Assembly: GCA_020851035.1 (NCBI GenBank)
Contig: JADZDM010000031.1
Location: 1 to 64,000 of the forward strand
DNA length: 64,000 bases
Direction of reading: 5' to 3'
Source: Gemmatimonadaceae bacterium
GTDB taxonomy: Bacteria > Gemmatimonadota > Gemmatimonadetes > Gemmatimonadales > Gemmatimonadaceae
Position numbers and translations under genes: made by a program. Shown here piece by piece: positions 33,239 to 41,357 of this stretch. Position 1 is the first letter of the stretch. The number at the start of each line of letters is the position of its first letter. The notes under the pieces are model-generated. The model was given only the letters and a program-made list of their open reading frames with translations, was not told the origin of the DNA and searched no databases.

Positions 33239-35674
33239 GTGCCCGCTCCCGACACCCTGCTCCCCCCGCACCTCGCCGAGCGCGTTGCCTGTGCGCAGGA
33301 CCGTCCCGTGGCCGCTGGCGGCGAGTACGTGCTCTACTGGCTGCGCACTGCGGTCCGCGCCCACGAGAATCCGGCCCTCGATGCCGCCGTCGCCCTGGCC
33401 GCTGCGCTCCATCGCCCGCTCTTCGTCTACCACGCGCTCTCCGAACGCTACCCGTACGCCAGCGACCGGCATCACACCTTCATCCTCGAGGGCGCGCGCG
33501 ACCTCTCGGCTGACCTGGCTGCGCGCGGCATCGGCACCGCGTTTCACCTCGAGCGGGACGGACATCGCGGTCCCCACCTCATGACGCTCGCACGCCGCGC
33601 TGCAGTCGTCGTCACGGAGCTGATGCCGGTGGCGCCGCTCCGCCAGTGGACGGCCGCGCTCCAAGCGGCGATCGAGGCGCCGGTGTGGCAGGTCGACACC
33701 GCCTGCACGGTGCCCGTCACGCTCACCGACCGTGCCTGGGATCGCGCGTTCGCCTACCGGGATGCCACGGCACGCCTGCGCCGCGAGCGGCTCGCGCAGC
33801 CGTGGATCGACGTGGCGCACTACGCACCGGCGTTCGTGCCGGCGCTGCCGTTCGAGCCGGTGGACCTCGCGACCGCCGACATCCCGGCGCTCGTCGCCAC
33901 CTGCCGCATCGATCACGGTGTCGGCCCGGTGCCGCACACACCCGGCGGCACGCGCGCGGGCTACGCGCGCTGGTCGGCGTTCGTGGAATCGGGGCGGCTC
34001 GATCGCTACGATCGCGCCCGCAACGAGCCCACCCGCGACGACGGCGTGAGCCGCATGTCGCCGTACCTGCACTACGGCATGGTCTCGCCCTTCACGCTCG
34101 CCCGCGAGGCGATGGGCCGCGCCGGCGACGGCGCCGCCAAGTGGCTCGACGAGCTGCTCACCTGGCGCGAGCTGGCCTACACTTTCTGCCACCATCGCCC
34201 CGACCACGCCTCGGTTCACGCGCTCCCGGCCTGGGCGCGCGAGACGCTGCAGCGCCACGAGGGTGATCCGCGCACGCTGCTCGACTGGGAACGGCTGGCA
34301 CGCGGCCGCACCGGCGACCGGTTCTGGGACTTGATGCAGCGTGCGCTGCTGGCGCATGGCGAGATCCACAACAACGTGCGGATGACGTGGGGCAAGGCCT
34401 TCCCGCACTGGACCCCCGATGCCGCGCGCGCGCTCGCGCTGTCCATCGACCTCAATCACCGCTACGCGCTGGACGGCCGCGACCCCGCGTCGTACGGCGG
34501 CCTGCTCTGGTGCCTTGGCCAGTTCGACCGGCCGTTCACGCCGGAGAGCGCCGTCCTCGGCGCGGTGCGCAGCCGGACCACCGCGGCGCAGGCCGAGCGC
34601 GTGAGCGTGGACCGGTACGAGAAGGCGGTGCGGCGGCCCGTGGGCTCGTCACCCCGGTCCGTTGCCATCATCGGCGCCGGACTCGCGGGGCTGATGTGTG
34701 CACGCACGCTCGCCGACCACACCCTCGACGTGACGGTGTTCGAGAAGTCGCGGGGTGCCGGCGGCCGCGCGGCCACACGACGTGACGGGGTGTGGCAGTT
34801 CGATCACGGTGCGCAATACTTCACCGTGCGTGACGCGCGTCTCGCGCCATCCCTGCACAGCTGGCAGCAGCGCGGCATCGTGGCCCCGTGGACCGGCGCG
34901 CTCGCCGTGCGCGAGGCCGGCGCCTGGCGCGACGCCGGCACACGCGTGCGCCGCTGGGTCGGTGTGCCAGGGATGAGTGCCCTCGGCCGTCATCTCGCCG
35001 CGGACCTCATCGTACAGTACCAGACCCGCGTGGCGCATATCCAGCGCGAGGGACGGCAGTGGCGTCTCGTGGACGACACCGGCGCGGACCTCGGCACCTT
35101 CGACGTCGTGCTCACCTGCGTGCCCGCGCCACAGGCGCACGACCTGCTGGCCCCGGTCGCGCCGTCACTCGCGGCGCGCACGCGCGAGGCGACGCTCCAT
35201 GCCACCTGGGCCACCATGCTCGTGCTCGAGTCGCGGCCCGACGTGGCGTGGGAGGGGGCGTTCCTGAACGATGACCCGGTCCTGTCGTGGGCCAGCCGCA
35301 ACGCCGGCAAGCCTGGCCGGGAGGCACACGAGACGTGGGTACTGCACGCCACGCGTGCCTGGTCAGCCGCACATCTCGAGGACGCGGGCGACAGTGTCTC
35401 GCAGGTGATGACGGAGGCGTTCGCCGCCGTCATCGGGGCGCCCATCGTGCCGGTGCACCACATCGCGCACCGCTGGCGCTACGCGCTCCCCGATCCCGTG
35501 GTGCCCGATGGTGCCCTCTTCGACGCCGGGCTCGCGCTGGGTGCCGCCGGCGACTGGTGCGGCGGTCCCCGCATCGAGGGGGCATTGCTGAGCGGGATCG
35601 CACTCGCTGGTCGCGTGCTTGCCACCGTGCGTGACACACCGCCGCAGGCACCGTTGACGCTCGCACTGACGTGA
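33239..35674 (+). CDS. Fusion: class II DNA photolyase-like domain plus renalase-like FAD amine oxidase domain
   Basis: 811 aa from a GTG start. Residues about 25-470 are a photolyase of class II: EYVLYWLRTAVRAHENPAL at the start, LLTWRELAYTFCHHRPDHAS, GEIHNNVRMTWGKAFPHW and NHRYALDGRDPASYGGLLWC mark the FAD-binding half. Residues about 475-811 form a second flavoprotein: SVAIIGAGLAGLMCARTLADH with GxGxxG, VFEKSRGAGGRAATRR, the FDHGAQYFTVR motif, and DWCGGPRIEGALLSGIALAGR at the end, as in renalase/NAD_binding_8 oxidases. The photolyase part would repair cyclobutane dimers with light; the role of the oxidase half is unknown. There is no stop or frameshift between the halves. Confidence 0.88.
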   Translation: MPAPDTLLPPHLAERVACAQDRPVAAGGEYVLYWLRTAVRAHENPALDAAVALAAALHRPLFVYHALSERYPYASDRHHTFILEGARDLSADLAARGIGTAFHLERDGHRGPHLMTLARRAAVVVTELMPVAPLRQWTAALQAAIEAPVWQVDTACTVPVTLTDRAWDRAFAYRDATARLRRERLAQPWIDVAHYAPAFVPALPFEPVDLATADIPALVATCRIDHGVGPVPHTPGGTRAGYARWSAFVESGRLDRYDRARNEPTRDDGVSRMSPYLHYGMVSPFTLAREAMGRAGDGAAKWLDELLTWRELAYTFCHHRPDHASVHALPAWARETLQRHEGDPRTLLDWERLARGRTGDRFWDLMQRALLAHGEIHNNVRMTWGKAFPHWTPDAARALALSIDLNHRYALDGRDPASYGGLLWCLGQFDRPFTPESAVLGAVRSRTTAAQAERVSVDRYEKAVRRPVGSSPRSVAIIGAGLAGLMCARTLADHTLDVTVFEKSRGAGGRAATRRDGVWQFDHGAQYFTVRDARLAPSLHSWQQRGIVAPWTGALAVREAGAWRDAGTRVRRWVGVPGMSALGRHLAADLIVQYQTRVAHIQREGRQWRLVDDTGADLGTFDVVLTCVPAPQAHDLLAPVAPSLAARTREATLHATWATMLVLESRPDVAWEGAFLNDDPVLSWASRNAGKPGREAHETWVLHATRAWSAAHLEDAGDSVSQVMTEAFAAVIGAPIVPVHHIAHRWRYALPDPVVPDGALFDAGLALGAAGDWCGGPRIEGALLSGIALAGRVLATVRDTPPQAPLTLALT

Positions 35675-35747
35675 CGAGTCTCCGCTGCCCGCGATCGACG
35701 CGGCCGCAGGTAGGTTTCCCCATGGCATCCCACACGCACCTCACCGC

Positions 35748-36899
35748 ATGACGTACGCACGACAGCGGCTCTGGCTGGGCATCAGCGGGGTCGGCATCAC
35801 CGTGCTGGTCGCTGCCGCCGCCGTGCTGCTCGACCTGCCACACCGCCTGATCCCGCCCGACGCCGACCGGCAGTTCACCACCGCACTCGCCGCCATCGCG
35901 CTGGTGTGGATGCTGCATGCGGCACTGCTGCTGCCGCTCGACCTGCTCGGCGGGCTGGTGGTCGTGCGCCGGCGACCGGGCGTGTTGCGGTGGGTGGCGG
36001 CGTGGCTGCGCGGGGTGACCGTGCAGTGGGCATGGTACGCGCTGGCGGCGGCGCTGCTGCTGCGCAGCGGGCAGCAGTTCGGGAAGACCGGCGCGTTGCT
36101 GGTGTTCGTGCTGCTGCAGCTCGTGCTGCTCAGCCGGCAGGCGGTGGTGGCGTGGCTGGTGGGCGGGCTGCGTGTCGCGCCGGTGTCGCCGGCGCTCGCG
36201 GCCGCCGCCGACGCCGTCGGTATCGGCACCGCCGGCGTGCGCGAGATCGACTGCGACGACCCGGCGTTCAGCGGCGCGTGGTCGGGGGCAGCGGCACAGC
36301 GGCTATGGGTGCCGCAGCAGTGGGTCGAACAGCTTGCGCCGGCGCACCTGCAGGCGGCACTCCGCCGACGGGTGGCCGTCCGCACCCTCGGGTTGCGTCG
36401 GCGTGGGGTGCTGGTGGCGATGGCGTGGAACACCATCGGCTTCGCGCTCGCGACCGCGATGCCGCGCGCCGACCTCGTGACCGCACCGGGCTTCGTCACC
36501 GTGATGGCGTGGTTCACGCTCTGGATGTTCGTCGGTGTGCTCGTCCTTCCCACGCTGTCGCGGCCCGCGGTGTTCACTGCCGATCGCGCGGCGGCGCCCC
36601 AGGATGGTGCCGACACCGTGGCGGCCACCCTCACGCAGCTCGACCGGTGGCAGGACGACGAGGACGAGCGCGACCCGCGCGTGGAGTCCGTGTTCCATCC
36701 GGTGCCGTCGCGTGGCGCACGACTGCGCGCGCTGGCCGCGGGTGATGCCGCAACGGCCGCGGTCCCGGGCGGCGGCGGTGCCTGGCACGCCACGCGGATG
36801 ATGCTCTTTCTCGGGTGGGCCGGCATCGGCGGCCTCTCGCGGGCGGTGCACTGCAACGTGGGCCGTCCGGCACTGTGGGTGATGCTGCCCGCCGACTGA
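35748..36899 (+). CDS. Integral membrane protein resembling an M48 peptidase without HExxH
   Basis: 383 aa, with about five hydrophobic segments (LGISGVGITVLVAAAAVLL, FTTALAAIALVWMLHAALLLPL, WAWYALAAALLLRSG, LLVFVLLQLVLLSRQAVVAWL, and a later helix WFTLWMFVGVLVLPTL). The domain around RLWVPQQWVEQLAPAHLQAALRRRVAVRTLGLRRRG sits where M48 (HtpX/Ste24-like) proteins have xxHExxH, but the histidines are absent (AALRRR). VRTLGLRRRGVLVAMAWNTIGF continues the M48-like helix. It may be a pseudoenzyme; otherwise unknown. Neighbours give no clue. Confidence 0.6.
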   Translation: MTYARQRLWLGISGVGITVLVAAAAVLLDLPHRLIPPDADRQFTTALAAIALVWMLHAALLLPLDLLGGLVVVRRRPGVLRWVAAWLRGVTVQWAWYALAAALLLRSGQQFGKTGALLVFVLLQLVLLSRQAVVAWLVGGLRVAPVSPALAAAADAVGIGTAGVREIDCDDPAFSGAWSGAAAQRLWVPQQWVEQLAPAHLQAALRRRVAVRTLGLRRRGVLVAMAWNTIGFALATAMPRADLVTAPGFVTVMAWFTLWMFVGVLVLPTLSRPAVFTADRAAAPQDGADTVAATLTQLDRWQDDEDERDPRVESVFHPVPSRGARLRALAAGDAATAAVPGGGGAWHATRMMLFLGWAGIGGLSRAVHCNVGRPALWVMLPAD

Positions 36900-36926
36900 C
36901 CGTCGTGATCTGCAGGCCCGCGCATC

Positions 36927-36932
36927 TACATT
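36927..36932 (+). promoter_or_regulatory. TACATT -10 box directly before the DUF218 gene
   Basis: TACATT ends 6 nt before the ATG at 36939, which predicts transcription starting at or beside the start codon. No Shine-Dalgarno is visible. Confidence 0.45.
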
Positions 36933-36938
36933 TGCGCC

Positions 36939-37751
36939 ATGGCCCCGATCGCACGCTTCCGACAATCCGCCGAACTGCCCTCGCAGGGGGCACTCGTGGC
37001 GCTGCTCATCCTTGCCGCGGCGTGGCTGATCGGGATACCGGAAGCCCTCGGCGTTGCACGGCCGGCCACGATTCCCGTGGTGCTGGTGCTCGGCCTGCTG
37101 CTGGGGCGCTGGGCGCTGCGGTGGTTGTACGTGGTCCTGGCGATCGTGGCGGTGCTCGTCGCCGTCGCCGCCTGGACACCCGTCGTGCCGCAGCTGGCCG
37201 CACCGTTCGTGCGCAGTGACCGTGTGAACCTCGATTCGGTGGATGCCGTCTTCGTCTTCTCGGGCACCGTGAACTCACGCGGGCTGGTGATGGGCGAGGC
37301 GCTCGACCGTCTGCTCACCGGCATCGCGTTGCGGGCGCGCCGGCCGGCGCTGCCGCTGGTCGTCAGCAACGTGCGGGCGGACGAGCGCAGCACCGCTGCC
37401 GCGTCGGCGGCTGATCAGCGGGCGCTGATCGCACTCGTCCCTGCCAGCGGCCCGGTGGAGTGGATCGACTCAGTGGCCTCGACGCGGGACGAGGCCGTGC
37501 GCCTGACGCGCCGCGCATTCCAGGCCCGCTGGCGGCGTGTGGCGGTGGTCACCTCGCCGATGCACTCGCGCCGGGCCTGCGCCACGGTGGAGACCCTGGG
37601 CCTTGCCGTGACCTGCGTGGTGGCGCCGTGGCGCCCCTCCGGCTGGCCCGCGCGCGCACCGGCCGAGCGGCTGCTGGTGATGCGGCGCCTCACCTACGAG
37701 ACGCTGGCATGGATCCAGTACCGGGTCACCGGCTGGGCGCACTGGTCGTGA
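36939..37751 (+). CDS. DUF218/YdcF-like membrane protein
   Basis: 270 aa. Three N-terminal helices (ALVALLILAAAWLIGI, TIPVVLVLGLLLGRWAL, YVVLAIVAVLVAVAAW) precede a DUF218 domain with the pattern VDAVFVFSGTVNSRGLVMGEALDRLLTGI, STRDEAVRLTRRAFQARWRRVAVVTSPMHSRRACATVE, typical of the SanA/ElyC/YdcF family. Conserved residues of the nucleotide-like fold are present (SGT, STRDEA, TSPMHSRRA). Members help envelope biogenesis, and the precise substrate is unknown. Confidence 0.85.
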   Translation: MAPIARFRQSAELPSQGALVALLILAAAWLIGIPEALGVARPATIPVVLVLGLLLGRWALRWLYVVLAIVAVLVAVAAWTPVVPQLAAPFVRSDRVNLDSVDAVFVFSGTVNSRGLVMGEALDRLLTGIALRARRPALPLVVSNVRADERSTAAASAADQRALIALVPASGPVEWIDSVASTRDEAVRLTRRAFQARWRRVAVVTSPMHSRRACATVETLGLAVTCVVAPWRPSGWPARAPAERLLVMRRLTYETLAWIQYRVTGWAHWS

Positions 37752-37807
37752 GGGAATTCCGTGGCCTGGGGGTGCGGCGTCGGCAGCGACGGCCGGTCCC
37801 GGGGCGC

Positions 37808-37813
37808 TAGATT
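37808..37813 (+). promoter_or_regulatory. TAGATT -10 box of the tRNA-Lys gene
   Basis: TAGATT ends 11 nt before the mature 5' end of the tRNA at 37825, consistent with a short leader removed by RNase P. Confidence 0.5.
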
Positions 37814-37824
37814 CCCGGCAGTGC

Positions 37825-37897
37825 GTCCCGATAGCTCAGCTGGTAGAGCAGCGGACTTTTAATCCGTAGGTCGTGGGTTCGATCCCCACTCGGGACA
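37825..37897 (+). tRNA. tRNA-Lys (anticodon TTT)
   Basis: Cloverleaf reads cleanly. The acceptor arm GTCCCGA (37825-37831) pairs with TCGGGAC (37890-37896), with discriminator A at 37897. The D loop carries AGCTCAGCTGGTAGAGCA. The anticodon stem GCGGA/TCCGT encloses the loop CTTTTAA with TTT at 37858-37860. The T loop is GGTTCGATCCC-like (GGGTTCGATCCCC). CCA is not encoded. Confidence 0.97.
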
Positions 37898-39392
37898 TTC
37901 GCTGCGCCCCGTCACCGTCCACCCGGAACGCGGCCACCGCCTCGTGCAGCAACCGGGCGTCGTGCTGCAGCGACGCGGCCGCCGCGCTCCCCTCCTCGGA
38001 GGACGCCGCCACCGACTGCGTCACGAGGCTGATCTGCTCCACCGAGCCGCCGATCCGGCTCACGTCGTCGCGCTGTTGCGCCGTCGCCGCCGACACCTCG
38101 GCCATCACCGCGCTCACCCGCGCCGCCTGCGCGGCGATCTCCGCCAGCCGCGTCATCACCGCCTCGCGCAGCATCACGCCCTCGGCCGCACTGCGCGTGG
38201 ATTCCTCGATCATCTCCGCCGTGCTGCGCGCCGCCTCCGCGCTGCGCATCGCGAGGCTCCGCACCTCGTCGGCCACCACCGCGAACCCGCGCCCCGCATC
38301 ACCGGCGCGTGCCGCCTCCACCGCCGCGTTCAACGCCAGGATGTTCGTCTGGAACGCGATCGAGTCGATCGTGCGGATGATCCGCGCCGTCGCATCCGAG
38401 TTCGCCTTGATGCGTGCCATCGCCTCCGCCAGCGCCGTCATCGACGCCACGCCGGCCGCCGCGGTGCCCTCGGCACCGGCGGCCAGTGCACAGGCCTCCG
38501 ACGCGCTCGCGCTCGTGCGCGCGGCGCGGCTCGTGAACTCCGCCAGGCTGGCGGAGACCTCCTCGATCGAGGCCGCCTGCTCCGAGGCACCCGCTGCCAG
38601 CACGCCACTGGCCTGGTTCAGCGCCTCAGAGGTCGACAGCACCGCCTCCCCCGACTCGATCACCGAGCGGATCGCCCGCGTCAACCCGTCCATCGCATCG
38701 TTGAAGAACCGCTGCACATCGGCGTTGCGCCCATGGAACGTCCCGTGCATGCGCGTCGTCAGGTCGCCCGCCGCGAGCCCACCCAGCGCACCACTCACGC
38801 CGTCGAGGAACGCCGTCTCCTCGCGAAGGATCGTCGTGATGCGCTCCTGGCGCGCCTCGGTCAACGCCTGGATCACGATCGCCATGTCCAGCTGCAGCAT
38901 GCGCTCGAACGCGCGCTGGAACTCCTGCAGCTCCGCGACACTCGCCGCCTCCCGCGCCACCGCCGCGAACATGTGCTCCCGGATCACCTCGTACATCGCG
39001 ATGAACCAGTTCGAGTCGAGGTCGATGCGCTCGTGCACCCGACCCACCACGCGGCGATAGTCCACGAACCGGTCATCCAGCCGCCCCTCGAACATCGCCT
39101 GCACGTAGCGCGTCACCAGCGGGCGCTGCCGCTCGACGCTGGTGTGCCGGCGGATGATGCCCTGCGTCTCGTCCTCACCGGCGATGTGGGCGTAGAACGC
39201 GTCGATCATCGTGTTGCAGGCGCCCATGCACGTCGCCTGCCAGCGGCGGATCACGCCCAGGTCGCGCGGGGTCAGGTGCAGGAAGGCGGCACGACGCCGC
39301 ACGTCGGCATCGGAGAGCGCAATCACGCCCTCCGGCACGGACGGGAGGTCGGCTTTCGTGTTCGCGTGGCGACGAAGAAGGGCAAGCACCAA
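37836..39392 (-). CDS. Globin-coupled chemotaxis receptor (HemAT-like), tail read through the antisense of tRNA-Lys
   Basis: 518 aa. Residues about 25-180 form a protoglobin-type sensor globin: [25 protein letters not shown] contains the likely proximal His, and [31 protein letters not shown] the A/B helices. A HAMP-like segment follows, then the MCP signalling hairpin with the tip [43 protein letters not shown]. No transmembrane segment, so it is cytoplasmic and should sense oxygen through heme. The last 20 residues ([14 protein letters not shown]...) are the well-known translation of an antisense tRNA; the coding frame overlaps the tRNA gene by 62 bp, and the natural C terminus is probably missing or shorter. 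Confidence 0.88.
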   Translation of the reverse strand: MVLALLRRHANTKADLPSVPEGVIALSDADVRRRAAFLHLTPRDLGVIRRWQATCMGACNTMIDAFYAHIAGEDETQGIIRRHTSVERQRPLVTRYVQAMFEGRLDDRFVDYRRVVGRVHERIDLDSNWFIAMYEVIREHMFAAVAREAASVAELQEFQRAFERMLQLDMAIVIQALTEARQERITTILREETAFLDGVSGALGGLAAGDLTTRMHGTFHGRNADVQRFFNDAMDGLTRAIRSVIESGEAVLSTSEALNQASGVLAAGASEQAASIEEVSASLAEFTSRAARTSASASEACALAAGAEGTAAAGVASMTALAEAMARIKANSDATARIIRTIDSIAFQTNILALNAAVEAARAGDAGRGFAVVADEVRSLAMRSAEAARSTAEMIEESTRSAAEGVMLREAVMTRLAEIAAQAARVSAVMAEVSAATAQQRDDVSRIGGSVEQISLVTQSVAASSEEGSAAAASLQHDARLLHEAVAAFRVDGDGAQRMSRVGIEPTTYGLKVRCSTS

Positions 39393-39700
39393 GGCGCACT
39401 CTCACATGGGGTCCGGATCCTGCTGGCCGTCGGGCGGCTACCGTGATGTATCGGCACCCGTATTAGCGAGCTGAAATCTCAGGACACGGGATGTCACCGC
39501 GTTGCCGGCCGCTGCGAGACCCGAGGCAACCCTTCCGCCGGCTTCCAGCCGAGCTCGGTGCTTCCGGCATCACCACCGACCATCCGGTCAGCCCAGTTCG
39601 CTGCGGGGTACCATCCTTGCATGGCGAGATATCAGGCGACCGCGTATCATCACAGGTCGCCCGTTTGTTCCACGACGAAACCCCTGCCCGGATTTCAATC
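39393..39700. other. Intergenic region between hemAT-like gene and the repeat lipoprotein
   Basis: 308 bp separating divergent genes. It has low coding character in both strands; I see no tRNA, repeat or clear hairpin. It should hold both promoters, but I cannot place them with confidence. Confidence 0.5.
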
Positions 39701-40033
39701 ATGCGTCGCTCCGTCTCCGTCTGTACCGCCCTGTTCGCCGTTGCCGCCCTCTCCGCCTGCAGCGGCGGCGCCACGGCCGCTGTCGATTCCACCGCCGCGG
39801 CCGCGGCCGCCTCGATGGACAGCGCCAAGGGCGCGATGGGTGCCATGGCCGACAGCGCCAAGGGTGCCATGGGCGCGATGGCCGACAGCGCCAAGGGCGC
39901 GATGGGTGCCATGGCCGACAGCGCCAAGGGCGCGATGGGCGCGATGGCCGACAGCACCAAGCAGGCCGCTGGCGCCGCGATGGAGAAGGCCGGCGCCGCT
40001 GCCGCCGAAGCCGGCAAGAAGATCAAGCCGTAA
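39701..40033 (+). CDS. Small lipoprotein with an 11-residue DSAKGAMGAMA repeat
   Basis: 110 aa. Signal peptide with lipobox (FAVAALSAC) at the start, then an Ala-rich segment and four near-identical copies of D-S-A-K-G-A-M-G-A-M-A, followed by a fifth degenerate copy (DSTKQAAGAA) and a Lys-ending tail (AGKKIKP). The 11-residue period with Ala, Met and Lys suggests a long amphipathic or right-handed coiled coil, as in LEA-like or apolipoprotein-like 11-mers. Function unknown. It is a single-gene unit ending at a strong intrinsic terminator. Earlier in-frame starts at 39491 give no signal peptide. Confidence 0.85.
   Translation: MRRSVSVCTALFAVAALSACSGGATAAVDSTAAAAAASMDSAKGAMGAMADSAKGAMGAMADSAKGAMGAMADSAKGAMGAMADSTKQAAGAAMEKAGAAAAEAGKKIKP
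39818..39949 (+). repeat. Four tandem 33-bp repeats coding DSAKGAMGAMA
   Basis: Units at 39818-39850, 39851-39883, 39884-39916 and 39917-39949 are nearly identical at the DNA level, with interchanges of GGTGCC and GGCGCG inside. Such identity favours slippage or recent expansion, and copy number may vary between strains. Confidence 0.9.
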
Positions 40034-40052
40034 TCGTTGCCCGGTGGCAGAA

Positions 40053-40086
40053 GGCGCCCCGCGAGCTGAGCTCGCGGGGCGCCTTT
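40053..40086 (+). terminator. Intrinsic terminator of the repeat lipoprotein
   Basis: GGCGCCCCGCGAGC pairs perfectly with GCTCGCGGGGCGCC around TGA, a 14-bp stem, followed by TTTCGCTTTC. It is 20 bp after the stop codon and between convergent genes. Confidence 0.8.
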
Positions 40087-40121
40087 CGCTTTCTCCGGAA
40101 CCGCGCTGGATCGCCCCCCGG

Positions 40122-41339
40122 CTAGCGCGACACCGGCACCGCCGTCACCGCCGCGTCCGGCCCTGCCGCGCGCACCACCAGCGCCTTGCGCCGAAGCAGC
40201 CGCCCCAGCGCCACGGCACTCGCCAGCGCGAGCACGCCCTCCAGCACACCCACCAGCAGGAAGATCTGGTCGTAGTTCACCGCGCCGCCCGCGTCGCGCA
40301 GCACCGAGACCAGCACCCCGCCCAGCGCCGGCCCGAGCAGGAAGCCCACCGAGCCCGCGATCTGGAAGGCGCCGAAGATCCCGTCACCCGCCCGCCGCGC
40401 CACCTCACTCGTGAGCAGCAGGTTCGGCGCGAACATCAGCGCGCTCAACACCCCGCTCAGCACCATCAGCAGCGGCAGCATCCCGAACGGCACCCGCGCG
40501 TACATCGCGAACACCACCCCGAACAGCACGTTGCTGATCACCAGCGGCCGGTACCAGCCCACCCGGTCGGCCAGCCGTCCCGCCGGCCAGCACAGCAGCG
40601 CGAAGGGCACCATGAACAGTGCCATCAGCAGGCCACGCTGCGACCCGGTGGCGTGGTGCACGTCGCCCAGGAAGAGCGTGAACGTGCTCACGAACACCCC
40701 GATCACGAAGCGATCCATGAACGCATATGCCAGCGGCACCCACGCCAGCTGGATCTGCGTGTTCCACTCGTAGCGCCGGCTCGGCTGCCGCACCTGCTCG
40801 TCCCGCGGCAGCGAGATCCCCAGCGAGATCAGCGCCGCGAGGACGAAGATCACGGCGCCCACCAGGTACACCAGCATCGGGTCGCGGTCCACCAGGCGTC
40901 CACCGAGCGGCGAGCCGATCGCCACGCCGAACATGAGGCTCGAGCCAAGCAGCCCGAGCGACCCGCCGCGCCGCGGTCCCGCGAGGCGGTTCGCCGCCAC
41001 CATCAGCAGCGTGATCGCGGGCAGGTGCAGCGCACCGTCCAGCACGCGCAGCGCGAACAGCGTGGTGAGGTCCGGCGCCGCGCGCATGCCGAGGAAGACC
41101 AGCGCATCGAGGCCCAGCAGCGCGGCCACCCACGCGCGCACCGATCCCGCCCGGCGCTGCCAGCGCATCACCAGCGGCACGGCGATGATCCCGCTGACCA
41201 TGTTCACCGTCATGAAGGCGTGCGCCGCCGAGGCGTTGCCGCCGTGCGTCACCTGCACCAGCTCCTTCAGGCCCGGCACGAGGAGCGTGACGGGAATCAG
41301 GGTCAGGATGGTGGCGAGCGCGATCAGGAGCCGTGGCAT
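40122..41339 (-). CDS. MFS transporter
   Basis: 405 aa with about twelve hydrophobic helices. It opens with LLIALATILTLIPVTLLVPGLKELV; a MFS-A-like motif between TM2 and TM3 reads VMRWQRRAGSVR, and GRLVDRDPMLVYLVGA and PAGRLADRVGWYRPLVIS follow in the later half. No substrate can be read from it, and it lies alone on the minus strand between a terminator and a large HELMH protein gene. Drug or sugar efflux is possible. Confidence 0.9.
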   Translation of the reverse strand: MPRLLIALATILTLIPVTLLVPGLKELVQVTHGGNASAAHAFMTVNMVSGIIAVPLVMRWQRRAGSVRAWVAALLGLDALVFLGMRAAPDLTTLFALRVLDGALHLPAITLLMVAANRLAGPRRGGSLGLLGSSLMFGVAIGSPLGGRLVDRDPMLVYLVGAVIFVLAALISLGISLPRDEQVRQPSRRYEWNTQIQLAWVPLAYAFMDRFVIGVFVSTFTLFLGDVHHATGSQRGLLMALFMVPFALLCWPAGRLADRVGWYRPLVISNVLFGVVFAMYARVPFGMLPLLMVLSGVLSALMFAPNLLLTSEVARRAGDGIFGAFQIAGSVGFLLGPALGGVLVSVLRDAGGAVNYDQIFLLVGVLEGVLALASAVALGRLLRRKALVVRAAGPDAAVTAVPVSR

Positions 41340-41357
41340 CGCCGGAAAACTAAGGGA

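Noticed and set aside
39818-39949. CRISPR-like direct repeats
   Set aside because: The 33-bp units are contiguous, in frame and code for an 11-residue peptide period with no spacers.
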